From Streptomyces sp. DH41 (GTDB taxonomy: Bacteria > Actinomycetota > Actinomycetes > Streptomycetales > Streptomycetaceae), in assembly GCF_029813785.1 (NCBI RefSeq), contig NZ_JARVKY010000022.1, positions 62,001 through 126,000 of the forward strand: a stretch of 64,000 nucleotides of DNA, in the 5' to 3' direction. The position numbers and the translations under genes were made by a program. The notes beneath the pieces were generated by a model. That model had not been told where the DNA came from and did not search any database. It saw only the letters and a list, made by a program, of their open reading frames with translations. Each line of letters begins with the position of its first letter. Position 1 is the first letter of the stretch. Shown here one piece after another: positions 42,118-50,759 of the stretch.

Positions 42118-44892
42118 ATGCCAACTCCCCGATCACGGCCGGCTGCCGCGGTGATCCTGGCCGCCGCGCTGGCCGCAGTGGGCCTCGGCCCGGCCGCGAG
42201 TCCGGCGGCGGCCGCCACCGTCCCCGTAGGAGCCGGGAGTTACTCCGACACCCGGCCTCCGGGCACGACCGGCCCCACGACCAACACCGGCGCGCCGGTC
42301 ACCCCCAAGGTCACGCAGGCCGCCAAGGGCAGACCCGTGCCCACCAACGACTGGTGGTCCTCCCTCGCCTTCCAGCGCTACGGCGACAACCCGTACTCCA
42401 CGCCCATGTACGGCCACCCGCTCACGTACCAGGCCGTCTCCGGCGGTCTGGAGGTCGGCTACCCGACCAGCCCCGCCGTCGTGGGCGACGGCCGCCAGTA
42501 CGAGTACGCGCACAAGCGCGACCTCACCCTCGGCCTGAGCGGACTCAACTCGCCCGACACCAAGGCCGACGCCTGGTCCGACTGGACCGTCACCCCGTAC
42601 TGGTCCGACGGCACCCGCACCCTGCGGACCACCATCGGCCACGGCATGCCTTTCGTCTACGCGCAGGGTTCCGGCGGCAACGCCCAGATCACCACCGCGG
42701 CCACGCCCACCGTCTTCTCCGACCAGGGCAACGTCGTCGGCATCACGGTCGGCGGCCACCACTACGCCCTCTTCGCACCGACCGGCAGCGACTGGAACAT
42801 CTCCGGCACCACGATCACCGCCGGCCTCGGCGGCAAGGACTACTTCTCCCTCGCCGTACTGCCCTCCACCGACGCGCTCGCGACCTTCCGCACGTACGCG
42901 TTCAGCTTCGTCACCGGATCCCAGGTCGACTGGAGCACCTCCGGCGGCACGGTCGGCGCTACCTACAAGCTCACCACCGAGGCCAAGGAGGGCACCGAAC
43001 GCGGCACCCTCCAGGCCCTCTACCGCCACCAGTGGCTGAACACCACCGACACCCTCACCCCGTACACCTACGTCTCTCCCCGCGGCACCATGAAGGTCCG
43101 GGAGAGCGCCTCCTTCACCACCCGCCAGAAGGCCGCCCCGGTCCTGCCCGCGCTGCCGAGGACCAGCGCGGTCGACACGTCCCGGCTGCGTACCTACCTG
43201 TCCGAGGTCGCCGACTCCTCCGACCCGTTCTCCGGAGCCACGGACACCTACTGGACCGGAAAGGCGCTGGGCAAGCTCGCCCAGCTGGTGCCGCTCGCCG
43301 ACCAGATCGGTGAGACCGCGGTCCGCGACAAACTCGTCGGCCTGCTCAAGGGCCGCCTGCAGGAGTGGTTCACCGCGGGCGGGGCGAGCGAGTTCTCGTA
43401 CGACAGGGACTGGAAGACCCTCACCGGCTACCCCGCCTCCTACGGCAGCGACGCCGAACTCAACGACCACCACTTCCACTACGGCTACTACGTGTACGCC
43501 GCCGCGATCGTCGCCCAGTACGACGCCTCCTGGGCCGCGGACTCCGCCTGGGGCGGCATGGTCAAGGAGCTGATCCGCGACACCGCCAACCCGAGCCGCA
43601 CCGACAGCGCCTTCCCATTCCTGCGCGGCTTCGACGTCTACGCCGGGCACAGCTGGGCCTCCGGCCACCAGGGTTTCGCCGCCGGCAACAACCAGGAGTC
43701 CTCCTCGGAGTCCACCAACCTCAGCGCGGCGCTGGTGCTCTGGGGCTCCGCCACCGGCAACACCGAACTGCGCGACCTCGGCAGCTATCTGCTCGCCACC
43801 GAGGGCGAGGCGATCGCCCAGTACTGGTTCGACGCCGACCAGCAGGTCTTCCCCGGCTCCTTCACCCATGACACGGTCGGCATGGTGTGGGGCAGCGGCG
43901 GGGCGTACTCCACCTGGTGGACCGCCAACCCGGAGGAGATCCACGGCATCAACGTCCTGCCCGTGACCGCGGGCGGCTCCCCGCACCTGGCCGGGAACAA
44001 GGACGCGATCCGGCGCAACCTCGCGGAGCTGGAACGCGAGAACGGCGGACCCGCCGTCGAATGGCGCGACATCCTCTGGGAGTTCCAGTCGCTGGCCGAC
44101 CCGGCCGGCGCGAAGGCGAAGTGGGACGCCGGCCACGCCGGATACACCCCGGAGCAGGGCGAGTCCAAGGCGCACACCTACCACTGGATCACCACCCTGG
44201 ACGCGCTCGGCGCCCCCGACCCCTCGGTCACCGGCGACCTGCCCACGTCCGCGGTCTTCACCAGGAACGGCACCCGCACCTACGCCGCCCACAACCACGG
44301 TTCCACGGCCCGTACGGTCACCTTCTCCGACGGCAAGACGCTCACCGTGCCCGCGCGTTCCACCGCGACCGGGACCGGCACCGACACCGGCGGCCCGGAC
44401 CCCGAGCCGCCCACCGGCAACACCTTCCAGCTCCGCTCCGGCGGCGCCCTCACCACGGCCACCGGCGGCACGGCCGTCAGCGACACCATCCCGTCGGCCG
44501 AGGGCCGCAACCACGACGGCACCCCGAACAAGCCCCTCGTCTACGAGGCCAAGGGCGTCAACGCCACCCTCAAGGCCGGCGCGTCCACCACGTTCCGCCT
44601 CCCGGTGGACGCCCGCACCGCCGTCGGCCTCGGCCAGCAGGCGCGTATCAGCTACGACCTCACCGGCGACGGCACCTTCGACCGGACGGAGACGTACCGG
44701 TACTTCGCCACCGACCCGGTCACCGGCTGGGAGGAGTACGACCAGACCCGCGGCCTGAAGGCCGCGACCGGCACCCTCGGCAACCTCAGCGGGGGAACGG
44801 TGCGGCTGGAGGTCTGGAGCGCGATCGGCAACGGGAGCGCGCTGCTGCGCACCGGCGGCGACACGTCCGTGGTGGTCATTCCCTACGATTGA
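42118..44892 (+). CDS. Secreted GH81 endo-beta-1,3-glucanase
   Basis: A 924-residue exported enzyme. The signal peptide is residues 1-34 (RPAAAVILAAALAAVGLG, ending in an Ala-rich cleavage site). The GH81 region runs from NDWWSSLAFQRYGDNPYST near residue 75 to about residue 730, including the hallmark LNDHHFHYGYYVYAAAIVA, the DRDWKTLTGYPASYG segment and GNNQESSSESTNLSAALVLWG with the catalytic Glu cluster. After a Gly/Pro-rich linker (TDTGGPDPEPPTG) a C-terminal domain of about 160 residues begins FQLRSGGALTTATG, probably a carbohydrate-binding or beta-sandwich module. Role: attack on laminarin or fungal beta-1,3-glucan outside the cell. Controlled by the convergent LacI-family gene, judging from the operator. 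Confidence 0.9.
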   Translation: MPTPRSRPAAAVILAAALAAVGLGPAASPAAAATVPVGAGSYSDTRPPGTTGPTTNTGAPVTPKVTQAAKGRPVPTNDWWSSLAFQRYGDNPYSTPMYGHPLTYQAVSGGLEVGYPTSPAVVGDGRQYEYAHKRDLTLGLSGLNSPDTKADAWSDWTVTPYWSDGTRTLRTTIGHGMPFVYAQGSGGNAQITTAATPTVFSDQGNVVGITVGGHHYALFAPTGSDWNISGTTITAGLGGKDYFSLAVLPSTDALATFRTYAFSFVTGSQVDWSTSGGTVGATYKLTTEAKEGTERGTLQALYRHQWLNTTDTLTPYTYVSPRGTMKVRESASFTTRQKAAPVLPALPRTSAVDTSRLRTYLSEVADSSDPFSGATDTYWTGKALGKLAQLVPLADQIGETAVRDKLVGLLKGRLQEWFTAGGASEFSYDRDWKTLTGYPASYGSDAELNDHHFHYGYYVYAAAIVAQYDASWAADSAWGGMVKELIRDTANPSRTDSAFPFLRGFDVYAGHSWASGHQGFAAGNNQESSSESTNLSAALVLWGSATGNTELRDLGSYLLATEGEAIAQYWFDADQQVFPGSFTHDTVGMVWGSGGAYSTWWTANPEEIHGINVLPVTAGGSPHLAGNKDAIRRNLAELERENGGPAVEWRDILWEFQSLADPAGAKAKWDAGHAGYTPEQGESKAHTYHWITTLDALGAPDPSVTGDLPTSAVFTRNGTRTYAAHNHGSTARTVTFSDGKTLTVPARSTATGTGTDTGGPDPEPPTGNTFQLRSGGALTTATGGTAVSDTIPSAEGRNHDGTPNKPLVYEAKGVNATLKAGASTTFRLPVDARTAVGLGQQARISYDLTGDGTFDRTETYRYFATDPVTGWEEYDQTRGLKAATGTLGNLSGGTVRLEVWSAIGNGSALLRTGGDTSVVVIPYD

Positions 44893-44921
44893 CGCACACG
44901 GCGGCCTCCGGCAGACGACGC

Positions 44922-44952
44922 GGCGGGTGCGGGGCCCGGCCCCGCACCCGCC
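44922..44952. terminator. Bidirectional hairpin between GH81 and lacI-like genes
   Basis: A thirteen-base-pair perfect stem (GGCGGGTGCGGGG with CCCCGCACCCGCC) and five-base loop in the gap between two convergent genes. Confidence 0.75.
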
Positions 44953-45017
44953 GCTCGCCGCTCGCCGCTCGCACCGAGCGTAGGTCAGCGCCGAGGCCCG
45001 TCAGTGCCGAACGCCCG

Positions 45018-46040
45018 TCAGGCCGAGGCCCGGCGCACCAGCGTCGTCCGGGTGATCACGGAAGCGGGCACCTCCTCGCCGGGCGCGTCGAGCAGCCGCA
45101 TCAGCAGCTTGACCATGATCCGGCCCATGCCCTCGATGTCCTGGCGGACCGTGGTGAGCGCCGGCTCCGCGGCCCGGACCACGGAGGCCATGTCGTCGAA
45201 GCCGACCACCGCGACGTCCTCGGGCACCCGCATCCCACGCTCGCGCAGCGTGCGCAGCGCGCCCAGGGCCATCGTGTCGTTGGCTGCGAAGACCGCGTCG
45301 ATCCCGGGACACCGGTCCAGCAGCTCGCCCATCGCGCGGGCTCCGCCCTCCTCGGTGAAGTCGCCCTCGCACAGCAGCAGCGGATCGGCGTCGACCAGGA
45401 CATCGCGGTAACCGTGGATCCGGTCCATCGCCGAGGTCTGGTCGCGCGGCCCGGAGATGTGCGCGATGTGCCCGCGGCCCAGGCCGACCAGATGACGCAC
45501 CGCGTCCCGGGCACCGCCGCGGTTGTCGCAGTCCACCAGCGGAATGCCCAGGTGCTCGCTGCCCGCCGGACGGCCCCCGAGCACCGCCGGCACCCCGGTC
45601 CGGGCGATCAGTGACGGCAGCCGGTCGTCGTGCAGGGAGAAGGCGAGCGCGCCGTCGACGTGCCCGCCCCCCAGGTAGCGTGCGATCCGCTCGTGGTCCT
45701 CGGGGCCCTCTGCCCACAGCAGCACCAGCTGCGCGTCGTGCGCGGTCAGCTCCCGGCTGATCCCCCGTACGTGCTGCTTGAAGAACGGATCGGCGAACAC
45801 CCGGAACTCGGGCTCCGCGATGATCACCGCCACCGCACCGGTACGCCGGGTGACCAGGGTGCGGGCCGCGTGGTTGGGAACGTAGTCCAGCTCCTCGACC
45901 GCCCGGCGCACCTTGTCGGCCAGCGCTGGCCGCACCCCCGCGCCTCCGTTGACGACCCGGGAGGCCGTCGCACGGGAGACGCCGGCGCGCGCCGCGACGG
46001 CTTCCAGCGTGGGACGAGCCCTCACGGTCTGCTCCGACAC
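45018..46040 (-). CDS. LacI-family transcriptional repressor
   Basis: A 340-residue regulator. The N-terminal LacI helix-turn-helix is TLEAVAARAGVSRATASRVVN, the hinge helix is VRRAVEELDYVPNHAARTL, and a periplasmic-binding-protein-like sensor domain follows (GAVAVIIAEPEFRVFADPFF, DGALAFS, VPAVLGGRP, DAVFAANDTMALGAL, VAVVGFDDM). The GTG at 46040 is chosen for AAAAGGAG eight bases upstream. Convergent with GH81, and matching palindromes upstream of both genes suggest it represses GH81 and itself. Inferred effector: a beta-1,3-gluco-oligosaccharide. Confidence 0.9.
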   Translation of the reverse strand: MSEQTVRARPTLEAVAARAGVSRATASRVVNGGAGVRPALADKVRRAVEELDYVPNHAARTLVTRRTGAVAVIIAEPEFRVFADPFFKQHVRGISRELTAHDAQLVLLWAEGPEDHERIARYLGGGHVDGALAFSLHDDRLPSLIARTGVPAVLGGRPAGSEHLGIPLVDCDNRGGARDAVRHLVGLGRGHIAHISGPRDQTSAMDRIHGYRDVLVDADPLLLCEGDFTEEGGARAMGELLDRCPGIDAVFAANDTMALGALRTLRERGMRVPEDVAVVGFDDMASVVRAAEPALTTVRQDIEGMGRIMVKLLMRLLDAPGEEVPASVITRTTLVRRASA

Positions 46041-46152
46041 GGTGGGCGCTCCTTTTATGTGCGTCTGCTCATGTGCGTCTGCGACGGATCTGGCGACTGT
46101 TCTGCTGTTCTGCCATGAATCCGTGTGCCCCACAATAGACGCGGGCGACGGC

Positions 46153-46170
46153 GCTGAGAGCGCTTCCAAG
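46153..46170. promoter_or_regulatory. Half-conserved LacI-type operator before the lacI-like gene
   Basis: GCTGAGAGCGCTTCCAAG matches the GH81 operator at 13 of 18 positions, with the left half conserved and the right half degenerate. It lies 113-130 bp upstream of the regulator's GTG. It fits weaker autoregulation. Confidence 0.55.
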
Positions 46171-46225
46171 ACGAGCCGCGTAGGCACCGGACTCGTCCAG
46201 GCGTTCGCCACGTGTCGCTGAGCGG

Positions 46226-47014
46226 TCAGCGCTTGAAGTCCGTCTCCTCGATGCGGGTCTGCACCGTCCGGCCGCTTTCCCACGCGTTGGCGCCCGGTGC
46301 CACCTCCGGCATGGGGATGTCCGCCCGGTTCTCGCGCTTGCCCGAGGTGGAGAGGCCGAGGCCGTCGTCCCGGGCCTGGATCATCTCGTCCGACGCCTGC
46401 CCGTCCGCGGTGAAGCCCATCATGAGCTGAGGGATGCCGTACGGGAAGTCGTCGCGGTCGTACTGCCACGTGTGGAACGTCTTCCCGTACGTGGTCACGA
46501 GGTCCTCGAAGTAGGCGTGCTCGGCCAGGTCCGGGATGCCGGGGGCGGTGAGGATGCCGGACTTGACCTCGTAGTGGTGGCTGTGCCACAGCCGTTTCTC
46601 GTCCTCGGGCAGGCCGCGGAAGCGTTCCTCGCTGATGATGTACTCGATGCCGACCAGACGGGCGTCGGGCGCGTTGCGGTCGAAGATCACGCACTGGTGC
46701 AGGTCGTGCTGGAGGTGGATGCAGAAGTGCGTCGCCTCCACCTGCCGGCCCATGTCGTCGGCGTACATGTGGAAGCCGTTGAGGTAGGTGCTCATCGCGT
46801 CGAGTGGATACTTCGACTGCATGGCACCGGCCGCCAGGTCGAGTGCCCGGTGCTTGAGCGGATGTCCCTTGCCGACCTTGCTGATCGTGGCCACTTTGCG
46901 GCCGAACAGGAGACCGGCCGCGGCCGTCATGCCTGCCGCGACACCGATGCCGATACTCGCGGCCGGTCCCCGGCCGGAGCCGCGTGAGCGGTGCGTGCCC
47001 TGTGTGAGTGTCAT
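46226..47014 (-). CDS. OBAP family (DUF1264) protein
   Basis: A 262-residue protein of the oil-body-associated family. The core runs from PLDAMSTYLNGFHMYADDMGRQ through EATHFCIHLQHDLHQCVIFD, GIEYIISEERFRGLPEDEK, LWHSHHYEVKSG and TYGKTFHTWQYDRDDFPYG to MMGFTADGQ. His-rich segments (THFCIHLQHD, HSHHYEV) are the conserved centre. A hydrophobic stretch near residues 18-42 (GPAASIGIGVAAGMTAAAGLLFG) may be a signal anchor. The biochemical role in bacteria is unknown. Start at 47014. No operon partner is evident. Confidence 0.83.
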   Translation of the reverse strand: MTLTQGTHRSRGSGRGPAASIGIGVAAGMTAAAGLLFGRKVATISKVGKGHPLKHRALDLAAGAMQSKYPLDAMSTYLNGFHMYADDMGRQVEATHFCIHLQHDLHQCVIFDRNAPDARLVGIEYIISEERFRGLPEDEKRLWHSHHYEVKSGILTAPGIPDLAEHAYFEDLVTTYGKTFHTWQYDRDDFPYGIPQLMMGFTADGQASDEMIQARDDGLGLSTSGKRENRADIPMPEVAPGANAWESGRTVQTRIEETDFKR

Positions 47015-47171
47015 GGGTGGCGAGTCCCCTGTGCCGGGTGGCCGTAACGGGTCACGCACCGGTGCTCCGAAGCGCTGTCGATGCGGCTGCTCGGCGACCG
47101 GTCCTCGGCGTGCGCGGACGAGGAGAGCCCAGAAGGCGATCACGGGCAGGACCAGGGCGCCGCCGAGGCCG

Positions 47172-47873
47172 TCAGGGGGTGCGGAAGCCTTGGAAGGTCA
47201 CCTGCCTGCGGGTCTTGAAACCGAGCCGTTCGTACAGCGCGAGCGCGCCGGTGTTCGCCTCGGCCACGTGCAGGAAGGGGCGTTCGCCCCGGGCCAGGAC
47301 GCGGGCGGTGAGCGCGCCGACGAGGCGGGCGGCGTGGCCTTGCCCGCGTGCGTCGGGAGCGGTGCAGACGGCGCTGATCTCGGCCCATCCCGGAGGGCGC
47401 AGGCGTTCTCCGGCCATCGCCACCAGGGTGCCGTCCACTCGGACACCCAGGTAGGTGCCGAGTTCGCGGGTGCGGGGCCAGAAGGGACCCGGCTGGGTCC
47501 GCGCGACGAGGTCGAGCATCTCGGGCACGCTGTCCGCGTCCAGTTCGACCACGCGGGCGTCGGACTCGGAGCCCGGTCGGTCGGGGAGGCCATCGCCGGG
47601 CCAGATCATCTGACGGCCTTCGAGGCGGAAGACCGGCTCCCAGTCCGACGGGGGGAGGGCCGGGCAACTGAACATGTCGGCGAAGGCGCCGGGGCCGAGC
47701 AGTTCAGCGAGGTCGGCCCAGTCCTTCGCGTCCGGGTCGGTGGACACTGCGGAGAAGGTCGCCACGTCTGTGAGGTAGGTGGCGGCCAGGCCGAGCCGGC
47801 GCGCGAGGTGCGCGTGTCGACCGCCGAGCGACTGACCTACAGGGTCGTCGAGTACCTGGTCGGCGTCGTTCAT
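47172..47873 (-). CDS. GNAT family N-acetyltransferase
   Basis: A 233-residue protein. The C-terminal half is a GNAT domain with the acetyl-CoA loop VCTAPDARGQGHAARLVGAL and the terminal FLHVAEANTGALALYERLGF; the N-terminal half is a less conserved substrate-side region. Acceptor unknown. The ATG at 47873 gives the full domain. It is divergent from the GvpJ-like gene across a 265-bp gap and ends about 160 bp before the OBAP gene start. Confidence 0.83.
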   Translation of the reverse strand: MNDADQVLDDPVGQSLGGRHAHLARRLGLAATYLTDVATFSAVSTDPDAKDWADLAELLGPGAFADMFSCPALPPSDWEPVFRLEGRQMIWPGDGLPDRPGSESDARVVELDADSVPEMLDLVARTQPGPFWPRTRELGTYLGVRVDGTLVAMAGERLRPPGWAEISAVCTAPDARGQGHAARLVGALTARVLARGERPFLHVAEANTGALALYERLGFKTRRQVTFQGFRTP

Positions 47874-48138
47874 CCTCGTGGTGTTCCCTTCCCTGTGGGC
47901 GCGACGGCCGGCCGCCCGGAGGCGGTTCCGCCAGGGCTCCGGGTGCGGCACCTTCGACGCACACGCGAGCCCCGCCACGGATGCTCAGAGCTGGGTGCCG
48001 CGACCTTCAGCCCGAACAGCCCGAATCCGTCGCGTCGTACGAGCCTGCGCCCAGTCTTCCATCCGCAGCGGCGGCCGTGGCCGGGGCCCCTGCCGGCCTC
48101 GTTTCGCCGACCTGGTCCCAGAGGGGCCTATCCGGGCG

Positions 48139-48576
48139 ATGGAGCCACAGCGGGGCGGCGAAGGGAGTCTTGCCCACGTCGTCGAGGTCCTGCTGGACAA
48201 GGGGCTGGTGCTCAACGCCGACATCATGGTGTCCGTCGCCGGCGTCGAGTTGCTGGGCATCAGGCTGCGGGCGGCGCTGGCCTCCTTCGAGACCGCCGCC
48301 CGCTACGGGCTCGAGTTTCCAGCCGGTACGGACCTGGAGACCGCGGCATGGCGAGAGGCCATGGAGGAGCGCGAATCGTGCCCCGACTGCGGCAAGAGGG
48401 TCGCGATGCAGCAGCTTCTCGACGAGATGTGTCCTTGGTGCGGCTGGCGCAGCGCCAAGTCCCTGTCGGCGACGGCCATGCCGGCCGCTGTGGACGCCGG
48501 GTCGGGCGCCGAGGACGGGGTGAAGCGCCGGTCCGCTGATACGGAGCCTGCCTCCGAGCGGTGGCGCGATGCCTGA
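48139..48576 (+). CDS. GvpA/GvpJ-domain protein with C-terminal zinc ribbon
   Basis: A 145-residue protein. Residues 12-58 match the gas-vesicle GvpA/GvpJ helix-strand core (HVVEVLLDKGLVLNADIMVS, VAGVELLGIRLRAALASFET). The rest is unusual: CPDCGKRVAMQQLLDEMCPWCGW has two CxxC pairs typical of a zinc ribbon, then a polar tail. The ATG at 48139 is uncertain because the frame is open further upstream and the ribosome-binding site is weak. It overlaps the next GvpJ-like gene by eight bases. No other gvp gene (F, L, S, K, N or a structural GvpA pair) is in the window, so this is an orphan pair of unknown function. Confidence 0.7.
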   Translation: MEPQRGGEGSLAHVVEVLLDKGLVLNADIMVSVAGVELLGIRLRAALASFETAARYGLEFPAGTDLETAAWREAMEERESCPDCGKRVAMQQLLDEMCPWCGWRSAKSLSATAMPAAVDAGSGAEDGVKRRSADTEPASERWRDA

Positions 48577-49207
48577 CACGGCCGGACCGGCTCCCATGAA
48601 GCCGACCCGGGATCCCCGGGTGACCTTGGACGATCTCCTTGAGGTCGTGCTCAACAAGGGGGCCGTCCTGCACCTCGACCTCATCATCGCGGTGGCGGAC
48701 ATCCCCCTGATCGGCGTGAACATCCGGGCTGCCATCGCGGGCATGGAGACGATGCTCGAGTACGGGATGCTCCGGCAGTGGGACGCCGACACACGGGCCT
48801 GGGCCGAGCGCAGCGCGAGCGCCAAGGCGGAGCTGGCCCCCGGCGAGACCCTGGTCGCCCGCATGTTCGGCGGCCACTACGACGGAGGGGCCCTGTACGA
48901 CGCGTGGCGGCCGGGCACCCTGTTCCTCACCGACCGGCGGGTGCTCGTCCAGCGACGCGAGCCGCGGGAAGTGATGTGGGCGGCGGAGCTCACCGACAGC
49001 CGCTCCACGCACTTGCGGACGGAGACGTCCGTCGGCGGTGAGGAGCGTACCCGGGTGTGCGTGGAACTGGCCGACGGGCGGAGCGCGGTCCTGTCGGCGA
49101 CCGAGCCGGAGACCTTCCACGAAAAGGTGCGCCAACAGGCACCGCATGTGCGGTCGAGAGCCCCGCACGGCGTTCCGTCCGCCGGGGGAGGCCCTGCGAA
49201 CGAGTGA
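48569..49207 (+). CDS. GvpA/GvpJ-domain protein with C-terminal PH/GRAM-like domain
   Basis: A 212-residue protein. Residues 18-65 are a GvpA/GvpJ core (LDDLLEVVLNKGAVLHLDLI, VADIPLIGVNIRAAIAGMET). After a short linker, residues 90-185 look like a small beta-rich PH/GRAM-type domain: LVARMFGGHYDGGALYDAWR, GTLFLTDRRVLVQRREPREV, then alternating strands (RVCVELADGRSAVLSATEPE). TLFLTDRRVLV is the pattern seen in bacterial PH-like and GRAM domains. Translation is coupled to the preceding GvpJ-zinc-ribbon gene. The two may co-assemble; function unknown. Confidence 0.7.
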   Translation: MPDTAGPAPMKPTRDPRVTLDDLLEVVLNKGAVLHLDLIIAVADIPLIGVNIRAAIAGMETMLEYGMLRQWDADTRAWAERSASAKAELAPGETLVARMFGGHYDGGALYDAWRPGTLFLTDRRVLVQRREPREVMWAAELTDSRSTHLRTETSVGGEERTRVCVELADGRSAVLSATEPETFHEKVRQQAPHVRSRAPHGVPSAGGGPANE

Positions 49208-49350
49208 TGCCCCTGACGACCACGACGATCTCGCGCGGGACGAGGCCGGAGGCAGTTGTGTTCGATTTGTCAGTGCGTCTTCGCCCGCCGCACCAGCTCG
49301 GCAACCGGGATATCGGGCGGCGGGTTCGTCATCCGGAAACCGAGTGACGG

Positions 49351-49536
49351 TCAGGGCGCGCTGGGCGGCAGGGCGAAGCGGAACGCTCCGCCGCCGGTGC
49401 CGAGTCGGAGCCAGAGGTGGCCGGGCCGGGAGACGGCGCGCAGGGCGATGTCCGCGCAGCCGGGACAGCGGCCGGTGAGACCGGGGACGGGACCGGCATC
49501 GTCACCGGCTTCGAACAGGCCGGCCACCAGCGCCAC
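49351..49536 (-). pseudogene. DUF6510-like protein, N-terminally truncated
   Basis: A 61-codon frame from a GTG at 49536 encodes the second half of a DUF6510-type protein: LTGRCPGCADIALRAV, then SRPGHLWLRLGTGGGAFRFALP. Intact members I remember are about 85-90 residues and carry an additional CxxC pair nearer the N-terminus, which is absent here because the frame is closed by the stop of the upstream hydrolase. It follows the hydrolase on the same strand by 27 bases. Either a shortened functional member or a remnant. Confidence 0.45.
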
Positions 49537-49563
49537 GGCTGTGACGGATGGCGTGTACGCGGG

Positions 49564-50391
49564 TCACCGCTCCAGGAACTCCAGCAGGTCCTTGTGGAAG
49601 CGTTCCTTGTCTCCTGGAACCATGGCGATGCCATGTGAGCCGCCCTCGTAGACCTTCAGCTCGGCGTCCGCGATGAGCTGGGCGGACTTGCGGCCGGTGG
49701 CGTCGATCGGCACCACCTGGTCGTCGTCGCCGTGCACGATGAGTGTGGGGACGTCGAATTTCTTGAGGTCGTCGTGGAAGTCCGTCGTGCCGAAGGCGTC
49801 GACGCAGTCGACACCGCCTTCGATGGTCTGTGCCATCGCCATGTACCAGAAGGCGTCCTTGTTGCCCTGGGTGACCTTGTTGCCCTCGCGGTTGGCGGAG
49901 AAGAAGCCGACCGCGGTGTCCTTCCAGAACTGCGAGCGTTCCTTGAGGATGCCGGCCTTGATGTCGTCGAAGACGGACTGCGGGACGCCCTCCGGGTTGT
50001 CGGGGCCCTGCAGCATCAGCGGCGGGATGGCGGACAGCAGGACGGCGGAGCGGATTCGCCCGGTGCCGTGGCGGCCGATGTAGCGGGCGAGTTCGCCACC
50101 GCCCATCGAGTGCGCCACGAGCGTCACGTCCCGCAGGTCCAGGTGTGTGATCAGGTCGTTCAGGTCGTCGGCGAAGGTGTCGAAGTCGTAACCGTCGTAC
50201 ACCGGCGTCGAACGACCGTGACCGCGCCGGTCGTGCGCGATCCCGCGGTAGCCGGCGTCAGCGACCGCCTTCAGCTGATCCTGCCACGCGTCACCGTTGA
50301 GCGGCCAGCCGTGGATGAACACCACCGGACGGCCTCGCCCCCAGTCCTTGTAGAAGATCTCGACACCGTCTCGCGTCGTGCAGATAGGCAT
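49564..50391 (-). CDS. Alpha/beta hydrolase, non-haem chloroperoxidase-like
   Basis: A 275-residue alpha/beta hydrolase with a complete triad. Nucleophile Ser95 is in VAHSMGGGELARYIGRHG, the acid is in LIVHGDDDQVVPI, and the His is in GGSHGIAMVPGDKERF. The oxyanion motif is VFIHGWPLNGDAW, and the region AHDRRGHGRS is typical of cofactor-free haloperoxidases/arylesterases. Known activities are ester hydrolysis and perhydrolysis. The ATG at 50391 has AAAGGAGA upstream. Substrate unknown. Confidence 0.87.
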   Translation of the reverse strand: MPICTTRDGVEIFYKDWGRGRPVVFIHGWPLNGDAWQDQLKAVADAGYRGIAHDRRGHGRSTPVYDGYDFDTFADDLNDLITHLDLRDVTLVAHSMGGGELARYIGRHGTGRIRSAVLLSAIPPLMLQGPDNPEGVPQSVFDDIKAGILKERSQFWKDTAVGFFSANREGNKVTQGNKDAFWYMAMAQTIEGGVDCVDAFGTTDFHDDLKKFDVPTLIVHGDDDQVVPIDATGRKSAQLIADAELKVYEGGSHGIAMVPGDKERFHKDLLEFLER

Positions 50392-50759
50392 GGCGTCTCC
50401 TTTCACCGCAGCGAACAAGGTCCCCGGTCGAGCATCCCCCCGGCCTCCATCAGGCGCCATTCGGCGCATCACCCGGCCGGCTGAGACGCCGGCGCCGGCC
50501 TCGCGGCTGCTCGGCGTCCTCGCCCGGACGATCGTGCCGCCGGGGCGCGCAGCGGACGAGGACCCCCGTCGGCCGGAACGGTGGCCCTGAAGCCGCGACG
50601 GCCCGGGCAGGCGGGGGCCGCACGGCGGAACGGCAGAAGCCCGCCACCAGGCTGTGCCCGGCGGAACTCGCGTGGGGCTCGTGACAGGCGCGCTCGAGTG
50701 CGAGCAGCGGCCGGACCGGCCCCCTGGACGCCGCCTGCCGGTCCGTAGAGGAGGTGCCG
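50392..50759. other. Gene-free gap upstream of the chloroperoxidase-like gene
   Basis: About 370 bp. It should hold the hydrolase promoter. Frames present on both strands have compositions typical of shadow frames, and I see no conserved motif. Confidence 0.4.

Noticed and set aside
46021..46694. N-terminally extended LacI-family protein (558 codons)
   Set aside because: The extra 218 codons precede the helix-turn-helix with shadow-like composition; the GTG at 46040 has a strong ribosome-binding site.
47878..48138. Long N-terminal extension of the first GvpJ-like protein
   Set aside because: The upstream frame is open but Arg/Ser/Pro-rich without coding character; the later ATG at 48139 starts right before the conserved core.
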